A stretch of DNA of 64,000 nt from Saccharopolyspora gloriosae. GTDB lineage: Bacteria > Actinomycetota > Actinomycetes > Mycobacteriales > Pseudonocardiaceae. Location of the stretch: NCBI RefSeq assembly GCF_014203325.1, contig NZ_JACHIV010000001.1, positions 3,659,501 through 3,723,500 of the forward strand, read 5' to 3'. Positions 41,634-50,734 of this stretch are shown in pieces. The notes below the pieces were generated by a model. It was not told the DNA's origin. It was given only the letters and a program-made list of their open reading frames with translations, and made no database searches. The translations under genes and the position numbers were made by a program. The first letter of the stretch is position 1, and every line of letters starts with the position of its first letter.

Positions 41634-43651
41634 GGACGGTGACGAACCTGCCGCACGCGGTTCGCACCGACGAGCACGTGTGGATCCCGCTGTCGGACGG
41701 AACCCGGCTGGCCGCGAAGATCTGGCGGCCGGTCTCCTCCGACGACGCCCCGTGCCCCGCCGTGCTGGAGTTCATCCCGTACCGCAAGCGCGACCTGACC
41801 GCGCTGCGCGACTCGATCCACCACCCGTACCTCGCCGGGCACGGCTACGCCTGCCTGCGGGTGGACCTGCGCGGCAGCGGCGAATCCGAGGGCGTGCTCA
41901 CCGACGAATACCTGGAGCAGGAACTCCAGGACGGCGAGGAGGTGCTCGCCTGGATCGCCGATCAGCCCTGGTGCACCGGCCGGACCGGCATGATGGGCAT
42001 CTCCTGGGGCGGTTTCAACGCGCTGCAGCTGGCCGCCCGCAAACCGGAGAGCCTGAGCGCCATCGCCGCGGTGTGCTTCACCGACGACCGCTACGCCGAC
42101 GACGTGCACTACATGGGCGGCTGCCTGCTCAGCGACAACCTGTCCTGGGCGTCGACGATGTTCGCCTACAACTCCTGCCCGCCCGATCCGGCGCTGGTCG
42201 GCGACCGCTGGCGCGAGATGTGGCACGAGCGGCTGGAGGGCAGCGGGCTGTGGCTGCGGGAGTGGCTGGACCACCAGCGCCGCGACGACTTCTGGCGGCA
42301 CGGCTCGGTGTGCGAGGACTACTCGTCGGTGCGGTGCCCGGTGCTCGCGGTCAGCGGCTGGGCCGACGGCTACTCCAACGCCGTGTTCCGGACGCTGCAG
42401 AACCTCGACGTCCCGCGCAAGGGCCTGATCGGCCCGTGGTCGCACAAGTACCCGCACCTGGGCCAGCCGGGCCCGGCCGTCGGGTTCCTGCAGGAACTGG
42501 TGCGCTGGTGGGACCGGTGGCTCAAGGACGTCGACAACGACGTGATGGACGGGCCGATGCTCACGACCTGGATGCAGGACAGCGTGCCGCCGTCCACGGC
42601 CTACGCCGACCGGCCCGGCCGGTGGGTGGGCGATCCCGCATGGCCGTCCCCACTGGTGGAACCGGCCCGGCACCCGCTGCGCCCGCACCACGTCGGACTG
42701 CCCGGCGACGAACCGGAGGAGAGCGAGCTGGTCGTGCAGTCCCCGCTGTCGGTGGGCCAGTTCGCCGGGAAGTGGTGCTCCTACAACGCTCCCCCGGACC
42801 TGCCCTACGACCAGCGAGAGGAGGACGGCGGCTCGCTGGTGTTCGACACCGAGGCCTTCGACGAGCGCGTCGAGATCCTGGGCGCGCCCGTGGCCGACCT
42901 CGACATCGAGGTGAGCGAACCGGTCGCGATGCTCGCCGTGCGCCTGTCCGACGTGCGCCCGGACGGATCCGCCACCCGCGTCACCTACGGGCTGCTCAAC
43001 CTCACCCACCGCGAAGGGCACGACGAGCCCGCGGAACTCGTGCCGGGGCGGCGCTACCAGGTGTCGGTGGCGCTCAACGGGGTGGCGCAGGCGTTCCCGG
43101 CCGGCCACCGGATTCGGGTGTCGCTCTCGACGTCCTACTGGCCGCTGGCGTGGCCGCCGCCGCGCCCGGTGCGGCTCACCGTCCACACCGGACGCAGCTC
43201 GGTGCTGCTGCCGTGGCGGCCGAACCGGGGCGATGAACCGGAGGTGCGCCCCTTCGACGAACCGGAAGGCGCACCGCCGGTGTCGTCCAGCCAGCTCGAA
43301 CCGGGCGAGGAGCGCTGGACGGTGTCCCGCGACCTCGTCGGCTACGAGTCGGCGCTCGAAGTGGTCAAAGACCTCGGCGTGGCCCGGCTCGACGACATCG
43401 ACCTCGAACTCACCCGGAAAGCCTGGGAGCGCTACAGCTGGACGGGCGACGACTTCGACTCGGTGCGCGGCGAGAACACCTGGTGGATGGGATTCCGGCG
43501 CGGTGACTGGGAAGCGCGGACCGTGACCCACACCGTGCTCACCTCCACGCCCGAGGAGTTCCAGCTGCACGCCCGGCTCGACGCCTACGAGAACGAGCAG
43601 CGCGTGCTGTCGAAGAACTGGCGGCACTCGATCCCGCGCGACCACGTCTGA
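41630..43651 (+). CDS. CocE/NonD-family hydrolase (X-Pro dipeptidyl-peptidase S15 type)
   Basis: 673 residues, ATG within ATGA at the end of the ATP-grasp gene. Residues 15-330 are the alpha/beta-hydrolase core with VDLRGSGESEG, nucleophile Ser125 in GMMGISWGGF, Asp in SGWADGYSN and His in GPWSHKYPH; residues 390-560 are the C-terminal beta-sandwich typical of S15/CocE (DIEVSEPVAMLAVRLSDVRPDGSATRVTYGLLNLTHR). It hydrolyses acyl, ester or X-Pro amide bonds. A C-terminal extension of about 110 residues (570-673) is longer than in CocE. The coupling suggests a ligase/hydrolase pair acting on one amide. Confidence 0.92.
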   Translation: MRTVTNLPHAVRTDEHVWIPLSDGTRLAAKIWRPVSSDDAPCPAVLEFIPYRKRDLTALRDSIHHPYLAGHGYACLRVDLRGSGESEGVLTDEYLEQELQDGEEVLAWIADQPWCTGRTGMMGISWGGFNALQLAARKPESLSAIAAVCFTDDRYADDVHYMGGCLLSDNLSWASTMFAYNSCPPDPALVGDRWREMWHERLEGSGLWLREWLDHQRRDDFWRHGSVCEDYSSVRCPVLAVSGWADGYSNAVFRTLQNLDVPRKGLIGPWSHKYPHLGQPGPAVGFLQELVRWWDRWLKDVDNDVMDGPMLTTWMQDSVPPSTAYADRPGRWVGDPAWPSPLVEPARHPLRPHHVGLPGDEPEESELVVQSPLSVGQFAGKWCSYNAPPDLPYDQREEDGGSLVFDTEAFDERVEILGAPVADLDIEVSEPVAMLAVRLSDVRPDGSATRVTYGLLNLTHREGHDEPAELVPGRRYQVSVALNGVAQAFPAGHRIRVSLSTSYWPLAWPPPRPVRLTVHTGRSSVLLPWRPNRGDEPEVRPFDEPEGAPPVSSSQLEPGEERWTVSRDLVGYESALEVVKDLGVARLDDIDLELTRKAWERYSWTGDDFDSVRGENTWWMGFRRGDWEARTVTHTVLTSTPEEFQLHARLDAYENEQRVLSKNWRHSIPRDHV

Positions 43652-43697
43652 CCGCCGGGCGAGCCCGGACGAACCGCACGACGAAGGAGGCGCCACC

Positions 43698-44564
43698 ATG
43701 GCCGACCAGAACTCCGCTCCCCCGCCGCAGCAGCAGACCCCGCCCGGATCGAGCGAGACGATGGTGCCCGCTCCGCGCGACGAGATGACCGACTACCGGG
43801 GGCGCGGGCTGCTCGACGGCAAGCGCGCGCTGATCACCGGCGGCGACTCCGGGATCGGGCGCGCGGTGTCGGTGGCGTTCGCCAAGGAAGGCGCCGACGT
43901 CGCCATCGCCTACCACGCGGATCTGGAGGACTCCGACGCCGAGCGCACCGCGGAACTCGTCCGCGCCCAGCGGCGGCGGTGCGAGCTGCACAAGACCGAC
44001 CTCGGCGAGGAAACCGCCTGCCAACGGCTCGTCGACGGGGTCGCCGACGAGCTCGGCGGCCTCGACGTGCTGGTCAACCACGCCGGAACCCAGGCACCGG
44101 TGGACGACTTCACCGACACCACCACCGAGCAGTTCGACCGCACCTTCAAGGTGAACGTCTACGCCCCGTTCTGGCTCACCCGCGCCGCGCTCGCGCACCT
44201 GCCGGAGGGGTCGGCGATCGTCAACACGGGTTCGGTCAACGGCCTGCGCGGCAACAAGACGCTCATCGACTACGCCGCCAGCAAGGGCGCCGTGCACGTG
44301 CTCACGATGTCGCTGGCGCAATCCTTGGCGCAGCGGGGAATCCGGGTCAACTGCGTCGCGCCCGGTCCGGTGTGGACACCGCTGATCCCGGCCACCCTGC
44401 CGGAGAGCTCCGTGGAGGGCTTCGGCGAGCACGTGCCGATGGGGCGGATGGCGCATCCCGACGAGATCGCGCCCTCGTACGTGTTCTTCGCCGCCGACCG
44501 GCTCTCCAGCTACTACACCGGCGAGGTGCTGGCGCCCGTCGGCGGCGAGACCCATCCGGGGTGA
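43698..44564 (+). CDS. SDR family oxidoreductase, general-stress (YhdG/YhxC-like) type
   Basis: 288 residues, AAGGAGG before ATG. Extra N-terminal 38 residues rich in Pro/Gln/Ser (PPPQQQTPPGSSETMVPAP), then the classical SDR core: ITGGDSGIGRAVSVAF, NHAGTQ, Ser in NTGSVNG, YAASKGAVH, and PVGGETHPG at the end. The extension and sequence match stress-induced glucose/ribitol-type dehydrogenases. Clusters with a phospholipase D on the same strand 46 bases downstream; roles may relate to envelope or oxidative stress (inference). Confidence 0.9.
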   Translation: MADQNSAPPPQQQTPPGSSETMVPAPRDEMTDYRGRGLLDGKRALITGGDSGIGRAVSVAFAKEGADVAIAYHADLEDSDAERTAELVRAQRRRCELHKTDLGEETACQRLVDGVADELGGLDVLVNHAGTQAPVDDFTDTTTEQFDRTFKVNVYAPFWLTRAALAHLPEGSAIVNTGSVNGLRGNKTLIDYAASKGAVHVLTMSLAQSLAQRGIRVNCVAPGPVWTPLIPATLPESSVEGFGEHVPMGRMAHPDEIAPSYVFFAADRLSSYYTGEVLAPVGGETHPG

Positions 44565-44610
44565 CCGGGAGGACCACGTCGACGACGCGGAAGGCGGTGA
44601 ACGACGACCC

Positions 44611-46200
44611 GTGGACCCGCACCTGAGCGGGACGGCGCCGGAGAGCGGACCAGCGCACTGGTTCCTGGCGGCGGAGGAACGCGGCAACCCGGCCACGGAC
44701 CTCGACCGGCGGCACCCGGCGGGGACTTCCTGGTCGGCGGGCAACCTCGCGCAGCCGCTGATCGACGGAACCGAATGCTTCCGGCACCTCGTGGCCGAAC
44801 TCGACGACGTCCACGCCGGGGACCGGATCTTCCTGTCCGCGTGGATGGGCGTGCGCGGCAAACCGCTCGACGAAGCGGGCCACGCCCTGGGGGCGCTGCT
44901 GAAGCGCGCCCTGGACGCCGGCGCCTCGGTGCACGCGCTGTTCTGGTGGCCGTTCCTGACGTTGCGCCGGGACCTGATCCCGGACAACCGGCGGTTCGTC
45001 ACCGCACTGCGCCGCCGCGGGGGTGCGGCGCTGCTCGACCAGCGGGTGCGGCCGATCGGCTGCCACCACCAGAAGTTCCTGGTAGTCCGCCGGCCGCGGC
45101 GCCCGGAGACCGACGTCGCCTTCGTCGGCGGGATCGACCCGTGCCCGAGCCGCCGCGACGACGAGCACCACCGCGGCGATCCCGACGTGCAGTCCTCCAT
45201 CGACGACCGCTACGGCACGCGCCCGGCCTGGCACGACGCGCACCTGCTGGTGCGCGGCCCGGCCGTCGACGACGTCGAGCACTGCTTCCGGGAGCGGTGG
45301 TCGGACGCGGCGGCCTCCCGGCGCGGGCCGATCTCCCGGACCCGCCGGTTGCTGAGCCCGCGGCCCGCGCCGCTGCCCACGCCGCTCCCGCCGCCGCCCC
45401 CGGCCGGGACGTGCTCGGTGCAGCTGCTGCGGACCTACCCGGCGAAGCGGCCGCGCTACCCGTTCGCCCCGCAGGGCGAGCGCAGCGTCGCGCGCGGCTA
45501 CGTCAAGGCGCTGCGCCACGCCCGGCGGTTCGTCTACGTGGAGGACCAGTTCCTGTGGTCACCGGTGGTGGCCGAGGCCTTCGCGGCGGCGCTGCGCCGC
45601 GAACCCGGTCTGCGCCTGATCGCCGTGGTGCCGCGCCTGCCGGAGAAGGGCGGCACCGTGGAGATCGCCACGAACGGCGTGGCCCACGGCAAAGCCCTCG
45701 ACCTGCTGCACGCGGCGGGCGGCGACCGGGTCGACGTGTACGACCTGGAGAACGCCGAAGGGCTGCCGATCTACCTGCACTCGAAGGTCTGCGTCGTCGA
45801 CGACCGCTGGGCGGCGGTGGGCTCGGCGAACCTGAACCGGCGGTCGTGGGCCTACGACTCGGAACTCACCGCCGCGGTCGTCGACGAGGAGCCCGGAGGT
45901 CACGCCTTCGCCCGGGACCTGCGCCTGCGCCTGTGGCGCGAGCACCTCGGCCGCGAGCCCGGCCGCACCTCGGACCTGACCGACCCGGTGGCGGGAGCCG
46001 ACGTGCTGCGCCGAGCCGCGGACCGGCTCGACCGCTGGCACCGGGCGGCCGAGCCGGCTCCGCGCCCACCGGGGCATCTGCGCGGCCACGCCCGGCCCGG
46101 CGCCTCCCCGCTGACCCGCGCCTGGGCGGTGCCGGTCGAACGAGCCGTGATGGACCCGGACGGCCGACCGGCCCGATTGCGCGGACGAGGCCGGTGGTGA
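44611..46200 (+). CDS. Phospholipase D-family protein
   Basis: 529 residues, GTG start. Two HKD motifs: HHQKFLVV-(x)-DVAFVGGIDPC (about 151-175) and LHSKVCVVDDRWAAVGSANLNRRS (about 389-412), the pair that forms the PLD active site. The first Lys-Asp element is separated by RRPRRPE. A Pro-rich linker at about 248-265 splits the halves. It may be a phospholipase D or cardiolipin synthase-like transferase. No signal peptide or clear membrane segment. Its relation to the stress SDR upstream (46-base gap) suggests a shared transcript. Confidence 0.88.
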   Translation: MDPHLSGTAPESGPAHWFLAAEERGNPATDLDRRHPAGTSWSAGNLAQPLIDGTECFRHLVAELDDVHAGDRIFLSAWMGVRGKPLDEAGHALGALLKRALDAGASVHALFWWPFLTLRRDLIPDNRRFVTALRRRGGAALLDQRVRPIGCHHQKFLVVRRPRRPETDVAFVGGIDPCPSRRDDEHHRGDPDVQSSIDDRYGTRPAWHDAHLLVRGPAVDDVEHCFRERWSDAAASRRGPISRTRRLLSPRPAPLPTPLPPPPPAGTCSVQLLRTYPAKRPRYPFAPQGERSVARGYVKALRHARRFVYVEDQFLWSPVVAEAFAAALRREPGLRLIAVVPRLPEKGGTVEIATNGVAHGKALDLLHAAGGDRVDVYDLENAEGLPIYLHSKVCVVDDRWAAVGSANLNRRSWAYDSELTAAVVDEEPGGHAFARDLRLRLWREHLGREPGRTSDLTDPVAGADVLRRAADRLDRWHRAAEPAPRPPGHLRGHARPGASPLTRAWAVPVERAVMDPDGRPARLRGRGRW

Positions 46201-46299
46201 CGCATCGCGGAGATGTCGGTGGGCGCTGACACACTGGGATCCGGATGCGGCCGAGTGACCCGGGTTCGCCGCCGTTCTGCGCTCGACGAAAGGAAGCGG

Positions 46300-47505
46300 A
46301 TGTCCGCTCCGGACAAGCACGACCCGGCCACGGTCGCCGACACGACCTGGGCCGTGCACGGCGGGAACGCCATCGACCCGGCCACCGGCGCGTTGCGCAC
46401 CCCGCTGGTGCTGGCCAACTCCTACCTGCTGCCCGAAGACGCCTCCGAGGTGAGCTGGTCGGATCCGAACCGACTCGTGTACGCCCGCAACGGGCACGTC
46501 AACCAGCGCGCGCTGGAGTCCAAGCTGGCCGCGCTCGACGGCGGTGAGCAGGCGGCGGTGTTCGCCACCGGGGTCGCCGCGCTGCACGCGGTGTTCTTCA
46601 CGCACCTGCGCAGCGGTGACCACGTCGTCGTGTCCTCGGTGACCTACGAAGCGGTGTGGCGGTTGTTCGCCGAACTGCTGCCGGAGCGCTACGGGATCGA
46701 AGCGACGTTCGTCGACAGCACCGACCTGGACGCGGTGCGCGCCGCCATGCGCCCGGCCACCCGGCTGGTGCACGTGGAGACCATCGCGAACCCGACCACC
46801 GCCGTCACCGACATCGCGGCCGTCGCGGAGATCGCGCACACCGGCGGGGCGCTGCTCAGCGTGGACGGCACGTTCACCCCACCGCCGCTGTACCGGCCAC
46901 TGGCCGACGGCGCGGACCTGGTGGTCCACTCGCTGACGAAGTTCATCAACGGGCACGGCGACGCCACCGGCGGAGCGGTGATCGGCTCGCACGAGCTCGT
47001 CGGGAAGATCCGCGGAGACGCCGGCGTAGATGTCGGCGGGATGCTCGCACCGTTCAACGCCTGGCTCATCATGCGCGGATCGGTGACGCTGCCGCTGCGG
47101 CTGCGCCAGCACCTCGCCTCCGCGCAGCGCATCGCCGAAGCCCTCGACGCCGACCCGCGGATCGCGTTCGTCGCCTACCCCGGCCTGCCCGGTCACCCGC
47201 AGCACGAACTGGCCACGCGGCAGTTCGGCGGCCGTGGCCACGGCGCCGTGCTGGCGTTCGCGCTGGACGGGGACACCGCCGTGCAGAACCGGTTCGTCAA
47301 CGCGTTGCGCGTGATCACCTCCGCGGTCTCGCTCGGCCACGACGAGACGCTGATCGTGCACGTCGCAGCCGGTGCTCGCGGCGGCGACGAGCACTACCCC
47401 GAGCAGTTCCAGCGCTACGGCCACCTGCGGCTCGCCGTCGGCTTGGAAGACCCGGAAGACCTGACAGCCGACATATCCAACGCCCTCTCCGTTGCCTTCC
47501 CCTGA
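46300..47505 (+). CDS. Cys/Met-metabolism PLP-dependent enzyme (CGS / methionine gamma-lyase-like)
   Basis: 401 residues, AAAGGAAG before ATG 46300. Trans-sulfuration family: TPLVLANSYLLPEDA, YARNGHVNQRALESKLAALDGGEQAAVFATGVAAL, VHVETIANPTTAVTDIAAVA (Asp/Asn PLP ring contacts), Schiff-base Lys in HSLTKFINGHGDATGG, and MLAPFNAWLIMRGSVTLPLR. It cleaves or forms C-S bonds at the gamma position of methionine, cystathionine or O-acetylhomoserine. The reaction cannot be told by eye; methionine gamma-lyase or cystathionine gamma-synthase are the main options. Repeat copy 10 follows the stop codon immediately. Confidence 0.9.
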   Translation: MSAPDKHDPATVADTTWAVHGGNAIDPATGALRTPLVLANSYLLPEDASEVSWSDPNRLVYARNGHVNQRALESKLAALDGGEQAAVFATGVAALHAVFFTHLRSGDHVVVSSVTYEAVWRLFAELLPERYGIEATFVDSTDLDAVRAAMRPATRLVHVETIANPTTAVTDIAAVAEIAHTGGALLSVDGTFTPPPLYRPLADGADLVVHSLTKFINGHGDATGGAVIGSHELVGKIRGDAGVDVGGMLAPFNAWLIMRGSVTLPLRLRQHLASAQRIAEALDADPRIAFVAYPGLPGHPQHELATRQFGGRGHGAVLAFALDGDTAVQNRFVNALRVITSAVSLGHDETLIVHVAAGARGGDEHYPEQFQRYGHLRLAVGLEDPEDLTADISNALSVAFP

Positions 47506-47681
47506 TGACCTGCGTAGGGGTCGGGTGGCGGAACCTCAGTCGTCTTCTCGCTGCGGGATCTTTTTCCCTAGTGGCTCCGCCACGAGGGAAAAAGCCGTCC
47601 TCGCGAGAAGACGACTGAGAACCCGCGGGTGGTCGGCTTGCTTTGGTGGTCACTGCTCAGCGGCTTCGCCGCTGACAAGAT
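47506..47681 (-). repeat. Dispersed covarying palindromic repeat, copy 10
   Basis: Outer stem arms 47537-47551 (CAGTCGTCTTCTCGC) and 47603-47617, fully complementary. Differs from copy 7 at two arm positions, both compensated. Begins at the base after the stop codon of the PLP-enzyme gene and ends 15 bases before the start of the DHDPS homologue (tandem genes). Confidence 0.92.
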
Positions 47682-47695
47682 GACGGACGAGGGCG

Positions 47696-48634
47696 ATGGC
47701 AACGGGTTCGCGGGTGTACGTGGAGGGTGAGGTGGGGTTGGTGTTCAGCGGCCTCAGTGCTTTCCCGTTGACTCCGGTCAGCGAGGACGGGGTTGATGAG
47801 GTGGCGTTCGGCGGGCTCGTCGGGCGGCTCGCGGCGGCGCGGGTGGACTCGATCACCGCGCTCGGGTCCACCGGCTCCTACCCCTACCTGGAGCGGGCCG
47901 AACGCGCCCGCGTCGCGCGGCTCGCCGTGGAGCACGCCGGGGACGTTCCGGTGCTGGTCGGCATCGGAGCGCTGCGCACCCGCGAAGTTCGCGCCCTGGC
48001 CGAGGACGCCCAACGGGCCGGGGCCGCGGGCGTGCTGCTCGCGCCGGTGTCCTACCAGGCGCTGACCGCCGACGAGGTGTTCGGCCTCTACGAGGACGTC
48101 ACCGGCGAGCTGTCGGTCCCGCTCGTGGTCTACGACAACCCCGGCACCACGCACTTCACGTTCACCGACGAGCTCCACGCCCGGATCGCCGCGCTGCCCA
48201 ACGTCGCCTCCATCAAGATCCCCGGGGTGCCGCCGGCGCCCGCGGAAGCCGAATCCCGCGTGTCCCGCCTGCGTTCGCTGCTGCCCGAGTCGGTGACGAT
48301 CGGGGTCAGCGGGGACCCGCTGGCCGCGACCGGGCTCAACGCCGGGTGCGAGGCCTGGTACTCCGTAGTGGCCGGAACCCTGCCCGAACCGGCCCTGGCG
48401 ATCACCCGCGCGGCGCTGGCGGGCGACGCCGCCACCGCGAACGCGGAATCCGAACGGCTCCGCCCGCTGTGGGAGCTGTTCACCCGCCACGGCAGCTTCC
48501 GCGTCGTCTCCGCGATCGCGGAACAGCTCGGCCTCGTCTCCCACCCCAACCTCCCCCGCCCCGTACGAGCCCTCCCCGAAGCCGACCGCGCCGACGTGAC
48601 CCGCGTCCTCCACGACCTCGACCTGCACCGCTGA
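47696..48634 (+). CDS. DHDPS-family aldolase/lyase
   Basis: 312 residues from ATG 47696 (ATGGCAACG); a later GTG at about residue 16 is possible. TIM-barrel landmarks: FPLTPV, ALGSTGSYPYL (binding loop GSTGS), Tyr in VVYDNPGTTHF and Schiff-base Lys in VASIKIPGVPP. The remaining loops differ from true DapA, so a catabolic keto-acid aldolase or dehydratase is more likely than lysine biosynthesis. It is separate in sequence from the DHDPS half of the fusion at 4436. Start lies just after repeat copy 10. Confidence 0.85.
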   Translation: MATGSRVYVEGEVGLVFSGLSAFPLTPVSEDGVDEVAFGGLVGRLAAARVDSITALGSTGSYPYLERAERARVARLAVEHAGDVPVLVGIGALRTREVRALAEDAQRAGAAGVLLAPVSYQALTADEVFGLYEDVTGELSVPLVVYDNPGTTHFTFTDELHARIAALPNVASIKIPGVPPAPAEAESRVSRLRSLLPESVTIGVSGDPLAATGLNAGCEAWYSVVAGTLPEPALAITRAALAGDAATANAESERLRPLWELFTRHGSFRVVSAIAEQLGLVSHPNLPRPVRALPEADRADVTRVLHDLDLHR

Positions 48635-48670
48635 TCAGATGCACCCGGGCTTTACCACTTCCACTAAGCG

Positions 48671-50044
48671 CTATCGCTGCGCGCGGTGCTTGTGCAAGAG
48701 ATCGAGGAACCAACGCAGCTTGTTCACCGCGTCCTCGGGCACAGGATCGGAGTGGAAGTGCATGACCTTATTGCGGACAAGCCGGATCTCCTCCAACCGA
48801 GCGGTGAAGACCGCCCGGTCCAGCGGCCAACCCAACCGCACCCACATCTCTTCATCCTCCAGAACTCGCAGAGATTCCCCAATGGAGAGATCTTCGAAGG
48901 CGGTGATCCGCCGACGACAGTGCCGCCGGACCAACTCGAGATCGAAGGTGCGTTTCAAGATCCAGCGCAAAGTCTGGTCGACTTCGCCCAGCAAGAAGAA
49001 CGGGGTGGCCATCTCCCCGTAGCGATGCGCCACGTCGGCTGTCGTGACGATTCCCTTGATCTCCTTGGACTGGTCGCGGACGAACACGAAGTCCCGTTGT
49101 TGCAGCGCAGGCAAGATCTCGAAGAGGTCGCGGTCGTAGGCGACGACTTCCACCCTCGAATCGATGGCGTCAGCGACCGTAGCGTCGGGATTGCCCTGCC
49201 GCGCCAATGCGATCGAGCGCCAGGTCACAGCCCCCCTGAGGTTGCGCGGACCGTTGAGCACGGCGAGTTGCGAGAAGTCGTCCAAAGCCATCTTCGTGAT
49301 CACCTCCTCGAGCGTTCCGTCGGGACGGACCGATTCGACACCGCATAACGGGGACAGGTTCCCCACCGTGAGCCGCACGTTCAAGTCGTCGCCCTCGTCG
49401 TTCTCCACGACTTGCAGGTCGCCGATCTCAGGCTCATCCGGCGTTTCGAACCCGTCAGCCAATGGGGTCGTCAGCGCTACGAGCGTGTCAAGCGTGACCG
49501 CGCGGAATCCGGGCGAAGTGGTCAGCCCGTGGTTGGCAAGATCCGCTTCGATCTGGTCGATGTGGTCACCGCGGTCCTTCGCTCCCCAGAGCCCAAGCAG
49601 TTCACGCACTGAGAGGCGTTCCGGATCATCTTCATCCGCCCGTTTACGAGCTTGTTGCAACCGTTTGTGCACCATCAGTCGTACGGCGTCCCGATGCGGT
49701 GGGTGGCTACCAGGCACGTTCCGGTCGAGCAGCTCCTGGCGTGCGGCGTCCAGCAGTCGGCCGTCGTCTACCATCGTCCACGCTCGCCAACCGTCGACGG
49801 CCCGCATCCCCGCCGCCACCATGGCCGCACCCGACGGAGAGCGGAACTCCTCGCCGAGGTCATCGACCCGGATCCGTCCATCTTCCGTCACGGTGGCGTA
49901 GAACGTTTTCCCGATGCGGTTACGGTCGAACCGGAGCCGAGCCCCGGCCTCGATCAGCCCGTGGTCCAACAGGTCCGCGACCCTGACCCGGCGACCCTCG
50001 ATCAAATACTTGGCGCGGCCGACTGCCTTCGCACTTTCCGCCAC
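48671..50044 (-). CDS. RAMA-CBS-HEPN protein (putative defence effector)
   Basis: 457 residues. Residues 19-103 look like a RAMA (restriction enzyme and adenine methylase associated) domain: VADLLDHGLIEAGARLRF, GRIRV-DDLGEEFRSPSGAAMVA, WRAWTM. Residues 228-345 hold two CBS-like repeats (VRPDGTLEEVITKMALDDFSQLAVL; VVAYDRDLFEILPALQQRDFVFV with IKGIVTTADVAHRY). Residues 346-457 are all-helical with RNKVMH (Arg424-x4-His429), the HEPN RNase catalytic pattern. RAMA modules accompany DNA-modification systems, CBS pairs sense adenine nucleotides and HEPN proteins cut RNA, so a nucleotide-gated toxin is proposed. Last gene of a three-gene operon, lower GC than neighbours. Confidence 0.72.
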   Translation of the reverse strand: MAESAKAVGRAKYLIEGRRVRVADLLDHGLIEAGARLRFDRNRIGKTFYATVTEDGRIRVDDLGEEFRSPSGAAMVAAGMRAVDGWRAWTMVDDGRLLDAARQELLDRNVPGSHPPHRDAVRLMVHKRLQQARKRADEDDPERLSVRELLGLWGAKDRGDHIDQIEADLANHGLTTSPGFRAVTLDTLVALTTPLADGFETPDEPEIGDLQVVENDEGDDLNVRLTVGNLSPLCGVESVRPDGTLEEVITKMALDDFSQLAVLNGPRNLRGAVTWRSIALARQGNPDATVADAIDSRVEVVAYDRDLFEILPALQQRDFVFVRDQSKEIKGIVTTADVAHRYGEMATPFFLLGEVDQTLRWILKRTFDLELVRRHCRRRITAFEDLSIGESLRVLEDEEMWVRLGWPLDRAVFTARLEEIRLVRNKVMHFHSDPVPEDAVNKLRWFLDLLHKHRAQR

Positions 50045-50050
50045 CGGTTC

Positions 50051-50734
50051 TCACCACTTCCGCAGACCCGCGAACTTGCGTCGCGCACCGATCGCCTGCT
50101 TGAGGATGCGACGCTTCAGCTCCTTCAAACTAAGACGCTCCACTCGCGTCATCTGAAGCTCGGTGGCGACGGCCAACAAGCCCGCTCGATCGAGCCGCTG
50201 GCCCTCCAGATAGGTGGCGCCCTCAGACTCGGTCTCGGTGACCCGCAGTTGGTCAGCGATTGCCCTCACATCAATGCCAGATCCTCTCGCTTCCCGCACT
50301 GGCGCCGACGTGCTCGGCGCAGCGGCCGGATCAGCAGTAGCCCTGCGGCTTCCTCCACTACCGCTTAGCAGGTCAACCAGCTCGTCGCGCTTGAGATTGC
50401 TGTAACCGGATAGTCCGCTCTGCTTGGCAATCCCGCGCAACTGCTTAACGGTGTACCCGACCAGGTGTTTCCGCCGTTCGTGTTCCGATGACACGGTGGC
50501 GAGCGTTCGTGCCGCGGCGCTCGGATCGCGGGAAGGGCGGTCGGCAGTAGCACGGGCTTTCGGTTCTCGTTGTTCGGCAATCGGCTCGCGCGTTTCGCGC
50601 TCGCAACCGTCCCGAACGATCGCCAACCGACCGTCCCCCGCAAGCAAACAATCCACTCTGGATTCATCTTGTCGACGCAGGAACTCGTTCCAGATCTCGT
50701 TGAGTCGTACGAGCTTGTCCAAGTCGCTGCTCAT
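50051..50734 (-). CDS. SAP/Rho_N-like nucleic-acid-binding protein
   Basis: 227 residues. N-terminal 25 residues helical (SSDLDKLVRLNEIWNEFLRRQ). Residues 93-124 (GYTVKQLRGIAKQSGLSGYSNLKRDELVDLL) match the SAP/Rho_N helix-turn-helix that binds nucleic acid; a second like segment lies near 182-214 (LDRAGLLAVATELQMTRVERLSLKELKRRIL). The linker is Ser/Ala/Glu-rich. The stop overlaps the ParA gene start region: its ATG 50734 overlaps the ParA stop by 4 bases. It could be the DNA- or RNA-binding adaptor of the ParA/HEPN module, analogous to ParB. Family not otherwise recognised. Confidence 0.72.
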   Translation of the reverse strand: MSSDLDKLVRLNEIWNEFLRRQDESRVDCLLAGDGRLAIVRDGCERETREPIAEQREPKARATADRPSRDPSAAARTLATVSSEHERRKHLVGYTVKQLRGIAKQSGLSGYSNLKRDELVDLLSGSGGSRRATADPAAAPSTSAPVREARGSGIDVRAIADQLRVTETESEGATYLEGQRLDRAGLLAVATELQMTRVERLSLKELKRRILKQAIGARRKFAGLRKW

